Shown here in pieces: positions 1 to 9,700 of a stretch of DNA of 64,000 nucleotides (its first letter is position 1; every line of letters starts with the position of its first letter). Source of the DNA: Winogradskyella pacifica (GTDB taxonomy: Bacteria > Bacteroidota > Bacteroidia > Flavobacteriales > Flavobacteriaceae); the NCBI RefSeq assembly GCF_013403915.1, contig NZ_JABFDI010000010.1, positions 93,782-157,781 of the forward strand, in the 5' to 3' direction. The notes under the pieces are model-generated. The model saw only the letters and a program-made list of their open reading frames with translations, had not been told where the DNA came from and made no database searches. The position numbers and the translations under genes were made by a program.

Positions 1-1061
1 TATTAATGACGGGGGATTGTACGGGGCCTGCAAGTGCAGAATTTGTATTGAAAGACCCGACAGTGAATTTTGCCGTTTTAGAATGTGCAAGAGGTGGCTT
101 ACTGAGAGCTGGTTTAGGCTTTAAAAAATGTGATGTCGCTATTGTAACTAATGTGGCTGCAGATCATTTAGGCTTAAAAGGGATTCATACAATAGAGCAA
201 TTAGCAAAAGTAAAAGGAGTAGTGCCAGAAACGGTTTTACCAGATGGCTATGCGATTTTAAATGCTGATGATGATTTGGTTTACGATATGCGACGCAGTT
301 TAGATTGTAATGTTGCTTTGTTTTCAATGGATGAAAACAATCCGCATATTAAAGCTTTACAACGCTTAAATGGTATAACAGCAGTTTATGAAAATGGTTA
401 CGTAACCATATGTAGAGGAGAATGGAAAATGCGCTTAATGAAGGCTGAAAATATTCCGTTGACTTATGGTGGGAAAGCAAAATTCATGATTCAGAACGTG
501 CTAGCAGCCGTTTTAGGAGCACATGTACAAGGTATTAGTATTGAAGACATGAAAGCAGGCTTGGAAACGTTTATCCCTTCTGCATCACAAACACCTGGAC
601 GCTTAAATTTATTTGAATTTAAAGACTTTACTATTTTACTCGATTATGCTCATAATCCAGCAGGAATGAGAGCCTTACAAGCGTTTACTAATGAACTTGA
701 AGCGACCGTAAAAGTTGGTATTATTGCAGGTATTGGAGATAGACGTGTAGAAGATAATAATGAAATGGGAGCGATTGCGGCTGATATGTTTGATGAGATT
801 ATTATTAGACAAGACAAGCGTTTAAGAGGTAAAACAGAGCAAGAATTAATTAAGATGCTAGATGATGGGATTAAGAGGCGCGATCCAAATAAGAAAACGA
901 CTATAATTCCATCAGAAAAAGAAGCGATTAAATTTGCCGTTAGAAATGCTGTAAAAGGTTCATTGATTATATTATGTAGTGATGTGATACCTGATGCTTT
1001 AGAATTGGTAAAGAAATTTAAAGAGCAAGAAGCGAATGGTGAATTAAACTATGCAGATTAA
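1..1061 (+). CDS. cphA: Cyanophycin synthetase, C-terminal part (5' end outside window)
   Basis: The reading frame is already open at the window edge, so this is the 3' part of a longer gene; the first ATG inside the window (position 6) is internal. About 350 residues of a Mur-ligase-like ATP-dependent amide ligase are visible. The motif ECARGGLLR is typical of CphA, followed by VTNVAADHLG and the LNADDD and LLDYAHNPAGM segments of the Mur ligase fold. CphA polymerises aspartate and arginine into cyanophycin, a nitrogen-storage polymer; the Mur-like domain adds arginine to the aspartate side chain. The N-terminal ATP-grasp domain would lie upstream. A strong bidirectional hairpin follows the stop. 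A peptidoglycan Mur ligase is less likely because of the ECARGGLLR motif. Confidence 0.88.
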   Translation, partial: LMTGDCTGPASAEFVLKDPTVNFAVLECARGGLLRAGLGFKKCDVAIVTNVAADHLGLKGIHTIEQLAKVKGVVPETVLPDGYAILNADDDLVYDMRRSLDCNVALFSMDENNPHIKALQRLNGITAVYENGYVTICRGEWKMRLMKAENIPLTYGGKAKFMIQNVLAAVLGAHVQGISIEDMKAGLETFIPSASQTPGRLNLFEFKDFTILLDYAHNPAGMRALQAFTNELEATVKVGIIAGIGDRRVEDNNEMGAIAADMFDEIIIRQDKRLRGKTEQELIKMLDDGIKRRDPNKKTTIIPSEKEAIKFAVRNAVKGSLIILCSDVIPDALELVKKFKEQEANGELNYAD

Positions 1062-1084
1062 TCCATTAGGAATTCTATAAACAT

Positions 1085-1116
1085 AAAAAAGCCGAAACGT
1101 GAGTTTCGGCTTTTTT
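1085..1116. terminator. Bidirectional intrinsic terminator
   Basis: Stem GCCGAAAC / GTTTCGGC around a GTGA-type loop, flanked by an A-run on the left and a T-run on the right. It can end cphA on the plus strand and the small secreted gene on the minus strand. Confidence 0.88.
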
Positions 1117-1146
1117 AATATGGTTAATAGCGTTTTTTATAATGGT

Positions 1147-1407
1147 TTAACAAAGCTTTATAGTCTTTACTCTAATTTGAAGACTTTTTCTGAAAGATTT
1201 GATACTGATGATTTCGTTATTCTTTTTACGATTCATTTTTAAAACTTTAGCTTTAATTTCTGGAGAAATAGCAGCTTCATTAGTTTCAGGCTTTTCCGTT
1301 TTAGTAGTTTCAACAATTGTAGTTTCGTTAGTCGTTTTTACATCTTGTTGTGCAAAACTTGTAAGAGACATTGTTAAAAATAATATGATGAATAAACCTT
1401 TTTTCAT
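1147..1407 (-). CDS. Small secreted hypothetical protein (86 aa)
   Basis: I do not recognise a family. The protein starts with a clear signal peptide (MKKGLFIILFLTMSLTSFAQ, cleavage expected after AQ). A threonine/glutamate-rich low-complexity linker follows, then a basic C-terminal half rich in K and R. It converges on cphA with the palindromic terminator between them. A plus-strand frame over the same bases (1199-1486) has no signal peptide or sensible composition, so the minus strand was chosen. Similar short exported proteins are common in flavobacteria and usually uncharacterised. Confidence 0.6.
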   Translation of the reverse strand: MKKGLFIILFLTMSLTSFAQQDVKTTNETTIVETTKTEKPETNEAAISPEIKAKVLKMNRKKNNEIISIKSFRKSLQIRVKTIKLC

Positions 1408-1522
1408 AATTGTAGGAAGCTATATTTGTTTTAACTTCGAGTCAAAGAAACGCAACATATTCAACGTGATTGAAAGTTTTAGATGAAATAGGTCGATAAA
1501 CTGTTAAGTGGAAAACGCTCGT

Positions 1523-1669
1523 AAAAAATACCGATGAAATGCACTATATGCGCTTGTAGCCCTTTAAATGCGTTGCGTTTTAAGTTAAATGATATGATTT
1601 GTTAGATTAAATACACTTCTAAATAAAAAATATCGACGAAGTGCTCAAAATGAGCTTGAAGTACCTGTA
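1523..1669 (+). repeat. Pair of diverged direct repeats in intergenic DNA
   Basis: Two copies of an about 45-base unit lie at 1523-1567 and 1625-1669. Each begins AAAAAATAYCGAYGAA, continues TGC...ATG.GCTTG.AG and ends in TAAAT. By eye roughly three quarters of positions match, with one single-base indel. They fill most of the gap before the aldehyde dehydrogenase gene. No ORF or consensus -7 box was seen in them. Confidence 0.45.
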
Positions 1670-1683
1670 AATAAACAATTATT

Positions 1684-3096
1684 ATGAATGATTTTAGGAA
1701 TAACCCGTATTATGAATTGTTTTCAAAACAAAGTATCAATCAATATGCTGTAGGTAATCGTAGTTATAAGGAAAGGCTTAAAACTTTAAACAAACTTCAA
1801 CACGCTATTGAGGTTATATATAGGACTCAAATTCAAGACGCCTTACAAAAAGATTTAGGAAAGCCCATTGTAGAAACAGAGCTCACAGAAATCTATGCTA
1901 TTATTGGTGATATAAAATTTGCTAAGCAGAATTTGCATAGATGGATGCGAAAACAAAGGGTGGACACACCTATAGCGATGTTGGGCTCTAGTTCTTATAT
2001 AAAGTACCAGCCTAAAGGGGTGTGTTTAATTATTTCGCCATGGAATTTTCCTTTCAATCTCACCTTTGGGCCTTTAGTCTCTGCAATTTCAGCTGGTAAT
2101 ACCGTTATTATTAAACCTTCTGAGATGACACCAAATTCATCTCATCTCATGGCTAAGATTGTTTCAGATGTTTTTTCTGAAGATGAAGTTGCAGTGCTTC
2201 AAGGTGAAGTTGAGGTCTCTACACAATTATTAAAGCTACCTTTTAATCATATCTTTTTTACAGGCTCTCCAAATGTGGGGAAGATTGTAATGAAAGCCGC
2301 ATCGGAACATTTAGCATCTGTAACCTTAGAATTGGGTGGGAAATCACCAACTATAATAGATAAAACAGCTAACATAGATAAAGCCGCAAAGAAAATAATG
2401 TGGGCTAAGTTTCTGAACTGTGGACAAATTTGTGTATCTCCAGATTATGTGTTGATTGATGCAGGTGTAAAAACTCAATTTATAGAGGCGTGTAAAAAGT
2501 GGCTTGATACGTTTTACAGCGATAATCCAAAAGCATCCGGTTCTTATGGAAGGATAGTCACCGATAAACATTTTGAGCGCTTAAGTTCTTATCTCGAAAA
2601 TGCAAAAACGCTACATGCTAAATTTGAAGTCGGTGGACAAACCGATAGTGCTTCAAAATATATAGAACCAACTATAATTTCAGATTTAAAACCAGAAGCT
2701 AAATTGCTCGAAGACGAAATTTTTGGACCCATTTTACCGATTGTTACTTATGATAGTTTGGATATGGCCATTGCGTACATTAATTCTAAACCACGACCAT
2801 TAGCACTTTATATATATAGTAACAGTAAAGCCAATACGAATACGATTTTAAATAACACCAGGGCAGGAGGTACGTGTATTAATAATAGTGTATTGCATTA
2901 TACCAACCATAATCTACCTTTTGGAGGAGTTAATAATAGTGGTATTGGTAAGAGTCATGGGTTTTTCGGGTTTAAAGCGTTTAGTAATGAACGCTCCGTA
3001 ATGAAACAACATACGTTTGGAGTCACTGAATTGTTATTTCCTCCTTATACAGGATTTAAGGAGATATTAGCAGGGTTAACTATTAAGTGGTTTTAG
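1684..3096 (+). CDS. Aldehyde dehydrogenase, class-3-like
   Basis: A 470-residue NAD(P)-dependent aldehyde dehydrogenase that oxidises aldehydes to carboxylic acids. Visible motifs: the substrate/cofactor loop SPWNFPFNLTFGP (about residues 118-130), IIKPSE (142-147), the Rossmann segment FFTGSPNVGK (191-200), the general base Glu216 in LELGGKSP, and the catalytic Cys250 in NCGQICV. The C-terminal block LPFGGVNNSGIGKSHG followed by GFKAFSNERSV, with a hydrophobic tail, is typical of class 3 (fatty/aromatic aldehyde) enzymes. The length is normal. Substrate cannot be told from sequence. The stop overlaps the convergent asparaginase gene by four bases, so no terminator separates them. Confidence 0.92.
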   Translation: MNDFRNNPYYELFSKQSINQYAVGNRSYKERLKTLNKLQHAIEVIYRTQIQDALQKDLGKPIVETELTEIYAIIGDIKFAKQNLHRWMRKQRVDTPIAMLGSSSYIKYQPKGVCLIISPWNFPFNLTFGPLVSAISAGNTVIIKPSEMTPNSSHLMAKIVSDVFSEDEVAVLQGEVEVSTQLLKLPFNHIFFTGSPNVGKIVMKAASEHLASVTLELGGKSPTIIDKTANIDKAAKKIMWAKFLNCGQICVSPDYVLIDAGVKTQFIEACKKWLDTFYSDNPKASGSYGRIVTDKHFERLSSYLENAKTLHAKFEVGGQTDSASKYIEPTIISDLKPEAKLLEDEIFGPILPIVTYDSLDMAIAYINSKPRPLALYIYSNSKANTNTILNNTRAGGTCINNSVLHYTNHNLPFGGVNNSGIGKSHGFFGFKAFSNERSVMKQHTFGVTELLFPPYTGFKEILAGLTIKWF

Positions 3097-4103
3097 GATT
3101 TATTAAAGTAATCGGATTGAATTTGCGCGTTCACCCCATCTTGAAATTTAGTCATGCTGAACCATTGGTGAATGGAGTAGCACCCAGATTCGCCTTTTTT
3201 ATTAATGGCTATATAACCCACTTGAAAATCCATAAAATTACTATTCGGTTTCTTCACAATTCTATGAATCGCTTCTTCACAGGCTTGTTGAGGTGATCTA
3301 CCTTGGCGCATCAATTCTACGACTAAAAAGCTTCCAACAGTTTTTATAACCTCTTCTCCCAAACCTGTAGCTACACAACCGCCAATGTCATTATCTATAA
3401 ATAATCCGGAGCCAATAATAGCAGAATCACCAACACGCCCTCCGAGCTTATAAGCTAGGCCGCTAGTAGTGCAAGCACCAGAAATGTCTCCATTTTTATC
3501 TAGGGCGAGTAATCCGATGGTGTCGTGATTTTCTATATTAATGATGGGTTTGTATTGGGCTTCAACCTTCCATTTTTCCCAAGCTTTTTTTGAGGCTTCT
3601 GTCAACAAATCTTCGGGTTCAAAACCTTTGGAAAGGGCAAATTGTTTGGCACCTTCACCAGCAAGAATGACGTGTGGAGTATCTTCCATCACTTTTCTAG
3701 CTACTGAAACGGCATGTGTAATATTTTGAAGATATACTACAGACCCACAATTGCCATGTTTGTCCATTATAGAAGCATCTAAGGTGACCTTGCCATCCCT
3801 ATCAGGTAATCCGCCTTTGCCAACAGTTTGATTTTTTTTATCAGCTTCTTCAACTCTGCAACCTTGTTCTACTGCATCTAGAGCGTTTCCGCCAGTTTGG
3901 AGAATCTCCATTGCTTTCGCTGTAGCCGCTTTAACATGCCATGTCGCAACAACTAATGGTAATCCTTTTAAATCCGCGATAGCTTCTTCGTTTTGTTCTT
4001 TTGATTCTTTAGAAACTGCTTCATTACAACTCATCAAAGAACCGCCTACAGCCAAACCAACACTCGTTAAAGATGCTGCTTTTATAAACTTTCTACGCTT
4101 CAT
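3093..4103 (-). CDS. N4-(beta-N-acetylglucosaminyl)-L-asparaginase (glycosylasparaginase), exported
   Basis: Ntn-hydrolase of the asparaginase-2 (T2) family, which cleaves the sugar-asparagine bond. The precursor should autoprocess before the nucleophile Thr in NHDTIGLLAL (residue 195 counting from this start); the family glycines in GACTTSGLAYKLGGRVGDS and GCVATGLGEEV follow. The frame extends to 4133, but the ATG at 4103 gives a clean twin-arginine signal (MKRRKFIKAASL) ending in a lipobox-like LMSC, so the export signal begins there. It is therefore probably a Tat-exported, possibly lipid-anchored envelope enzyme. A plant-type isoaspartyl peptidase, which would fit cyanophycin breakdown, is the main alternative, but the HDTIG nucleophile motif favours glycosylasparaginase. 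Confidence 0.88.
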   Translation of the reverse strand: MKRRKFIKAASLTSVGLAVGGSLMSCNEAVSKESKEQNEEAIADLKGLPLVVATWHVKAATAKAMEILQTGGNALDAVEQGCRVEEADKKNQTVGKGGLPDRDGKVTLDASIMDKHGNCGSVVYLQNITHAVSVARKVMEDTPHVILAGEGAKQFALSKGFEPEDLLTEASKKAWEKWKVEAQYKPIINIENHDTIGLLALDKNGDISGACTTSGLAYKLGGRVGDSAIIGSGLFIDNDIGGCVATGLGEEVIKTVGSFLVVELMRQGRSPQQACEEAIHRIVKKPNSNFMDFQVGYIAINKKGESGCYSIHQWFSMTKFQDGVNAQIQSDYFNKS

Positions 4104-4391
4104 ATATGAATCTTTTAGAATTCTTATAGCCATAACAAAGGATATAACTATGACAAGCTATTACGAAAATGAAAGCATATAAAAAGGCGTTTAGTTTAAA
4201 GTTCATCAAAAAAAATCTTATTTCAATGCCTCTAATATAGTAAAATACAGGCCAAGAACGTTCTTACAATATTCCTTTTTACATTATAGATCTTGTTAGT
4301 GTAAATTTAAAATAGCAAAGTTTAGATGACTTTAAAGTCCTTAAAGAAAAACCTTTAACACTTTCATAAGATAAGTAGTATCGCATATCCT

Positions 4392-4399
4392 TAATTTTG
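4392..4399 (+). promoter_or_regulatory. Bacteroidota -7 box upstream of the metallophosphoesterase gene
   Basis: TAATTTTG matches TAnnTTTG and lies 20 bases before the ATG at 4419. No clear TTTG -33 element is seen at the ideal spacing. Confidence 0.45.
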
Positions 4400-4418
4400 T
4401 AAATTCAAAAAGAACAAA

Positions 4419-5648
4419 ATGATTCGCTGGCTACTATTTGCTATTTTATTTATAATACTTACGGTTTATGGTTTTCAAGCTATAAAAACAGTAACAAAAC
4501 AAACTTGGGTTTATTATCTGTTTTTGGGTGTCGCTATTGTCGTGGTTGGGAATTTTATTTTTCAATTTACTGCGACTAGTGAAGGTCGTGTGTTAACAAC
4601 CGCCAAAAGTTTTGCCTTCGGATTTTTATTGGCATTTATGGCTTTTAATATGGTGTTGTTGCCGTTTTTAATAGGTGAAGATTTTATTAGAGGAGCTATT
4701 AGTGTGTACGATAAGTTTGTAACTAAAAACGATACGTTTTATTTACCATCTCGACGAAAATTTGTGAGTCAAGTTGCCTTAGGCTTAGCGGCAATACCAT
4801 TGTCTTCGTTGTTGTATGGTATGTTTAAAGGAAAATACAATTTTAGAGTTCTTAGTTATACGCTTCATTTTGAAGATTTGCCTGACGCTTTTGATGGGTA
4901 TAGAATAACGCAGATTAGTGATATTCATTCAGGTAGTTTTGATAATCATGAAAAGGTAGAATATGCCGTAGACCTAATCAATGAACAAAAATCTGATGTG
5001 TTATTATTTACAGGTGATATGGTGAATAATAAAGCCTCTGAAATGTTGCCTTGGTTGGAAACTTTTGGAAGATTGAAAGCCAAGGATGGGAAATTTTCTG
5101 TTTTAGGAAATCATGATTATGGGGATTATGTTGATTGGAATTCACCTGAAGAAAAAGCTCAAAATCTTGAAGATTTAAAAACGATACAAAAAGATATAGG
5201 TTTCGATTTATTGTTAAACGAAAGTCGCTATCTTGAAAAAGATGGTCAACGTATTGCATTAGTTGGAGTAGAGAATTGGGGAAAGGGAGGTTTTATAAAA
5301 GTAGGAGACTTAAATAAAGCGGCATCTCAAATTCAGGCAGATGACTTTAAAATATTAATGTCACACGATCCAAGTCATTGGGAAGCGAAAGTGCTAAAAG
5401 ATCCTTACCACTACCATTTAACCTTAAGTGGTCATACACATGGTATGCAGTTTGGGATTGAAATTCCGGGCTGGATAAAATGGAGTCCCGCAAAATGGCG
5501 TTATAAACAATGGGCAGGAATTTATACAGAATTAGGTCAGCATATCAATGTCAATAGAGGTTTTGGTTATCTAGGATATCCTGGTCGCGTTGGTATTTGG
5601 CCAGAAATCACAGTGATTGAGCTCAAAAAAGGCTCGAAAAGTGCGTAA
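4419..5648 (+). CDS. Membrane metallophosphoesterase
   Basis: 409 residues. Three or four N-terminal membrane helices (roughly residues 1-20, 30-52, 60-90 and 120-137) precede a calcineurin-like phosphoesterase domain on one side of the membrane. The di-metal motifs appear in order: QISDIHSGS, LLFTGDMVNN, VLGNHDYGDY, MSHDPSHW and LSGHTHGMQFG. This matches the YkoQ/YaeI-type family, whose members often act on lipid-linked or nucleotide phosphoesters; the substrate here is unknown. The gene stands alone, divergent from the asparaginase gene, with its own predicted promoter. Confidence 0.88.
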   Translation: MIRWLLFAILFIILTVYGFQAIKTVTKQTWVYYLFLGVAIVVVGNFIFQFTATSEGRVLTTAKSFAFGFLLAFMAFNMVLLPFLIGEDFIRGAISVYDKFVTKNDTFYLPSRRKFVSQVALGLAAIPLSSLLYGMFKGKYNFRVLSYTLHFEDLPDAFDGYRITQISDIHSGSFDNHEKVEYAVDLINEQKSDVLLFTGDMVNNKASEMLPWLETFGRLKAKDGKFSVLGNHDYGDYVDWNSPEEKAQNLEDLKTIQKDIGFDLLLNESRYLEKDGQRIALVGVENWGKGGFIKVGDLNKAASQIQADDFKILMSHDPSHWEAKVLKDPYHYHLTLSGHTHGMQFGIEIPGWIKWSPAKWRYKQWAGIYTELGQHINVNRGFGYLGYPGRVGIWPEITVIELKKGSKSA

Positions 5649-5734
5649 TTGTAAAGAATTGCTTATTTTTATGATATGAGTATCTTACTTGCAGTGTTCA
5701 CTTATTAAGAGTATATGCAAGTTTGAAGTACTTA

Positions 5735-5742
5735 TATATTTG
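5735..5742 (+). promoter_or_regulatory. -7 box upstream of the thioredoxin-fold gene
   Basis: TATATTTG matches TAnnTTTG and sits 16 bases before the ATG at 5759, implying a very short leader. Confidence 0.5.
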
Positions 5743-5758
5743 ACTAAAACTAAAACGT

Positions 5759-6055
5759 ATGTCAAAATTTGGGGAATTAATAGATGTTGAGATTCCAGTA
5801 CTACTGGATTTTTACACCGAACGAGAAGATCAATCTTTAGCTATGCATCCTATACTTAGAGATGTCGCTGCTGCATTAGGTGATAAAGCTAAAGTGATTA
5901 AGATTGATGTAGAGAAAAATAGAGAGCTTGCAGAAGCATTGCGAGTTAAAGGTTTACCAACTTTAATCATCTACAAAAATGGTGAAATGAAATGGAGACA
6001 TAGTGGTGAACAAGATGCTAATACCTTAATTAATATAATACAAGAGTATATTTAG
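5759..6055 (+). CDS. Thioredoxin-fold protein lacking the CxxC motif
   Basis: 98 residues with a complete thioredoxin outline: strand VLLDFY (about 14-19), strand KVIKIDVEKNRELAEALRVK (about 40-60), the cis-proline loop GLPTLIIYKNGE (about 61-73), and a C-terminal helix. Where thioredoxin has WCGPC, this protein reads TEREDQS (about 20-26). There is no cysteine anywhere in the protein, so it cannot be a dithiol oxidoreductase. It may be a structural, chaperone-like or protein-binding module. It is flanked by an unrelated phosphoesterase and a convergent deacetylase, so context gives no partner. Confidence 0.78.
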   Translation: MSKFGELIDVEIPVLLDFYTEREDQSLAMHPILRDVAAALGDKAKVIKIDVEKNRELAEALRVKGLPTLIIYKNGEMKWRHSGEQDANTLINIIQEYI

Positions 6056-6093
6056 TCGGATCTTAGTTTTTTGAAGATACAACAAGACAGATT

Positions 6094-6759
6094 TTAATTT
6101 ATACTTTTAAATTCAAAACCACGCTCACTGTAATATTCTAAAACCTTAGGGAGCACATATTTTAAATTTCGGGAGGCCTTTACGCTGTCATGAAATACAA
6201 TTATACTACCTTCCTCAGCAGCAGAGGTTACATTTTTAAGGCAAGTTTCCTCCGTTACTGAACTGTCCCAGTCATAAGACAAAACATCCCATAAAACAAT
6301 CTTATAGCCTAATTCTTGAAGTTGTTTGCTTTGCTTAGATTTAAATTTACCGTATGGAGGTCTAAAAAGAGGTGAGATTGACGACTTCTGATTAGCGACT
6401 TCTAAATTTACAATTGTAGAATCTATTAAGGATTGCGTTAATGCAACATCGTTAATATAGTCCTTGGCTTTATGTTTCCAACCTTTTAAATGGTTGTAAG
6501 TGTGGTTGCCAATGGTATGCCCTTCATTAATAATAGTTTGAAACATCTCTGGATGTTTTTCAATATTATTACCAATACAAAAAAAGGTGGCTTTTGCGTT
6601 GTAAACTTTTAATGTTGAAAGTACCCAATCTGTAATTTCAGGAGTTGGGCCATCATCAAACGTTAAATAGAGTTCTTTGTTTTTTGTATTGATATTCCAG
6701 ATAAAATTTGGGAACACTACTTTTACAAAGTCTGGCGTTTTAGCTGGAATAATCTGCAT
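6094..6759 (-). CDS. Polysaccharide deacetylase (NodB domain)
   Basis: 221 residues of the NodB/CE4 family, metal-dependent N- or O-deacetylases of cell-wall or surface polysaccharide. Motif 1 is TFDDGPTP (Asp35-Asp36), motif 2 HTIGNHTYNH (metal His86 and His90), motif 3 FRPPYG (about 133-138), motif 4 WDVLSYDWD, and motif 5 IVFHDS. All catalytic positions look intact. No signal peptide is visible. Its start is six bases after the stop of the DUF2723 gene, so the two are probably one transcript, hinting at linked roles in envelope glycan synthesis. Confidence 0.9.
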   Translation of the reverse strand: MQIIPAKTPDFVKVVFPNFIWNINTKNKELYLTFDDGPTPEITDWVLSTLKVYNAKATFFCIGNNIEKHPEMFQTIINEGHTIGNHTYNHLKGWKHKAKDYINDVALTQSLIDSTIVNLEVANQKSSISPLFRPPYGKFKSKQSKQLQELGYKIVLWDVLSYDWDSSVTEETCLKNVTSAAEEGSIIVFHDSVKASRNLKYVLPKVLEYYSERGFEFKSIN

Positions 6760-6765
6760 ACCTTA

Positions 6766-9700
6766 TTAATTCTCTGGAGCTGTTAAATCTACAGTGTCCT
6801 TAATAGTTTCATTAAAATCTAAATCACTTGGTATTTCTGGAAGCTCATCTTGGCTATAACGATTCATAAGTTCATCAAACAAGCTCAAATAACTATTAAA
6901 TGTTTTTGTTTCTTGTAAGGCAAATTCTTTATCGTTGTAGATGACTAAAATATCGATTAAGGCTCTGTAGCGCTGTATGTCTACGTAAATATCTTCTCCA
7001 ACAATACGATCTTGATCCTCAATTGAAAGACTGCTGTAATACACTAAATTCTCTTGATATTTCTTCGCAACATCTTTGTAGAGTGCACGACCTTTTTCAA
7101 CATTTCCTACTTCATAGTATGCACTAACATACGGTTCTAGTAACGAGTAAAAACCAAATTTGTCTACTGGCATTTTTTCCATAGCGATATCTGCTATTTC
7201 TTCGGCTTTATCTAGTTGATCTTCATTAATAAGACTTTCAATTAAACGTGCTAAATTTCCTCTGTAGGTGATACCATTTCTCCTCGTTTCAATATCATAG
7301 TACATCTCTTCTCCACTGCCTCCCCATTCCCAGTTCTTAACCATATCGTACATAAGGTCTGGATCTACACGACCCATATCATATGGGTTTGCTTTGTTTA
7401 CAGGAGTTTTAATTGGTACTAATTTGTAGCACATACCATCGAGCTGTAAATAATCTTTTAGCCAAATGTAGTCTTCCGATCCAAATGCACCTCCTGTAAA
7501 ATAAATAGGACGCTCCCAATTATTATTAGCGATAATATCTAACATTAAAAGACGGTTTTTATAGATGTAACTACCTTCAATTTGAGTGTACAAGTTATCT
7601 TCTATTTTATCGGCATCCTTTGGTTTAACGACACCATTTTTTAGAACCATTTCCTTATTTACAGGAATACTGATACTGCGCGTAGGAAAATAATTAGAAT
7701 TCAATAAATGCTTTGGATACTGACTAGAATCTTCACCTTGTTTTTCGGCTACAAACTTAAATTTAGTACTAGGTTTTTCACTAGAAACAAAATCCATAAA
7801 GTCTTTAATAGGTAAAGTGTCCTTGGTGATTTCTCTTCTAATAATAACATCTCTTGTGCCACCTCTATATTGATTGTGCGTAAGCTGTGAAGGAATCGGA
7901 TCACTTTCATAAGCTTTACGTTTCATTTGGTCAATGTACCAATCTGTTTGAAATAGACTCGTATTAACAACACGTACGTCTGTACGAACACCTTCTATCT
8001 CTTGCAAATACCACAAAGGGAATGTATCGTTATCTCCAATGGTAAATAGAATAGCGTTTGGTGCGCAAGATTCTAAATACTTACGAGCCATAGAATTTGT
8101 AGTGTACTTACCAGAGCGATCATGATCGTCCCAATTATTTGCTGCTAAAACTCCAGGAACAATAACAAGACAAGCTAATGTGACTACAGGAGCTAAAAGT
8201 TTTGTTTTGAAGCGCGATTGTAAAAGGTCATAAATAGCGTACACTCCAAAACCAATCCAGATAGCAAACACATAAAATGAGCCGACAACGGAGTAATCAC
8301 GTTCTCTAGGTTCAAATGGCCTAACGTTGGTGTAAAACTGAATAGCTAAACCGGTCAATAAAAAGAATACTAATAGTACCCAGAAACGTTTTAAATCAGA
8401 ATACATTAAGAAAAAGAAACCTGCTAATCCTAATAATAAGGGTAAGAAATAATAGGTGTTTCTCGCCTTGTTGTCTAGCACATCTGTTGGTAAATTATCT
8501 TGAGACATGCCTATATGCCATGAATCTATAAAGTTAATTCCTGAAATCCAATTTCCGTTTTTGTGTGTGTATCTTCCTTGAATATCATCTTGTCGTCCTG
8601 TGAAATTCCACATAAAATAACGCCAATACATGTAGCCAAATTGGTATTGAAACATGTACATAATATTATCCATGAAGGTAGGTTTCTCTATAATCAGATA
8701 CTGTTGCCCATAACGTTTTAGAAATTGATTATAACCATCGTAGTCCACTTCTCCATTGGCAACACTTCTTCTAAATTCATTGACTAGTTGGTCAAATTGT
8801 TGTTTTTCTCCAAGGGCATATTGTGCAGATTGCTCTTCTGTTAAACCAGCATTAAGTGCTTCATTGTACGCGCGTGTTTGTAAACTAGGGTCAACTTTAA
8901 AATCAATTAAGCCTGTAAACATCATGTAGTTTTCAGCATGTTCTGAGCTCCACATTCTTGGAAGTATAGACGCATGCTCATGGTTGTAATTCTGCTTGCT
9001 CTTTTCCCAGTCGTTTATAATAACATATTTCCCAGCCTCATCATCGCGTTCATAATTCTTTTTATCGTCAATAAATGGTTCGTCTTTATCTGCTCCAGAA
9101 TATATTTCCGTAAAAAATGGCCCATAGAATAAATGTGTTTCAGGATATTGTTCTAAGTTGTAATAGGCTAAAAGTTCTCTCGCATCCGATGGGTTATTTT
9201 CATTAATAACAACTTGGGCATTCGCACGAATAGGAAGCATCATCCAAGAAGAGAAACCTATAAAAATAAACATTAGACATAACACTAAAGTGTTGGTGTG
9301 CTTCATGCCATTTTTTCGCGTATAATTCAGACCAAAATAAAATAAGGCGATAACCATTAGGCCTGTAATAATAGTTCCTGAATTAAACGGTAAGCCAATA
9401 GAATTTACAAAAAACACCTCTAAATAACCAAAAAGCTTTAAGGTTGAAGGCAATAGTAATTTAAATATAAAAAGTAAAATTGCGGCCGAAGCAATATTTG
9501 CAATAATGAAATTCTTTACCGTAATGGTTTTATAATTTTTAAAATAATAGAGTAATCCAATTGCAGGAATCGTTAATAATCCCATAAAGTGAACTCCAAA
9601 GGATAAACCAATAACAAAAGCGATGAGTATTAACCAACGGTTACCTCGAGGTTCGTTCATGTCTTGTTCCCAACGTAGTCCTAAATAAAATAAAACAGCC

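Noticed and set aside
6..1061. Possibility that the first gene is a peptidoglycan Mur ligase
   Set aside because: The ECARGGLLR and LDYAHNPAGM motifs fit cyanophycin synthetase better.
1199..1486. Plus-strand frame of 95 codons over the small secreted gene
   Set aside because: Overlaps the minus-strand gene with a convincing signal peptide; its own product looks like a random hydrophobic translation.
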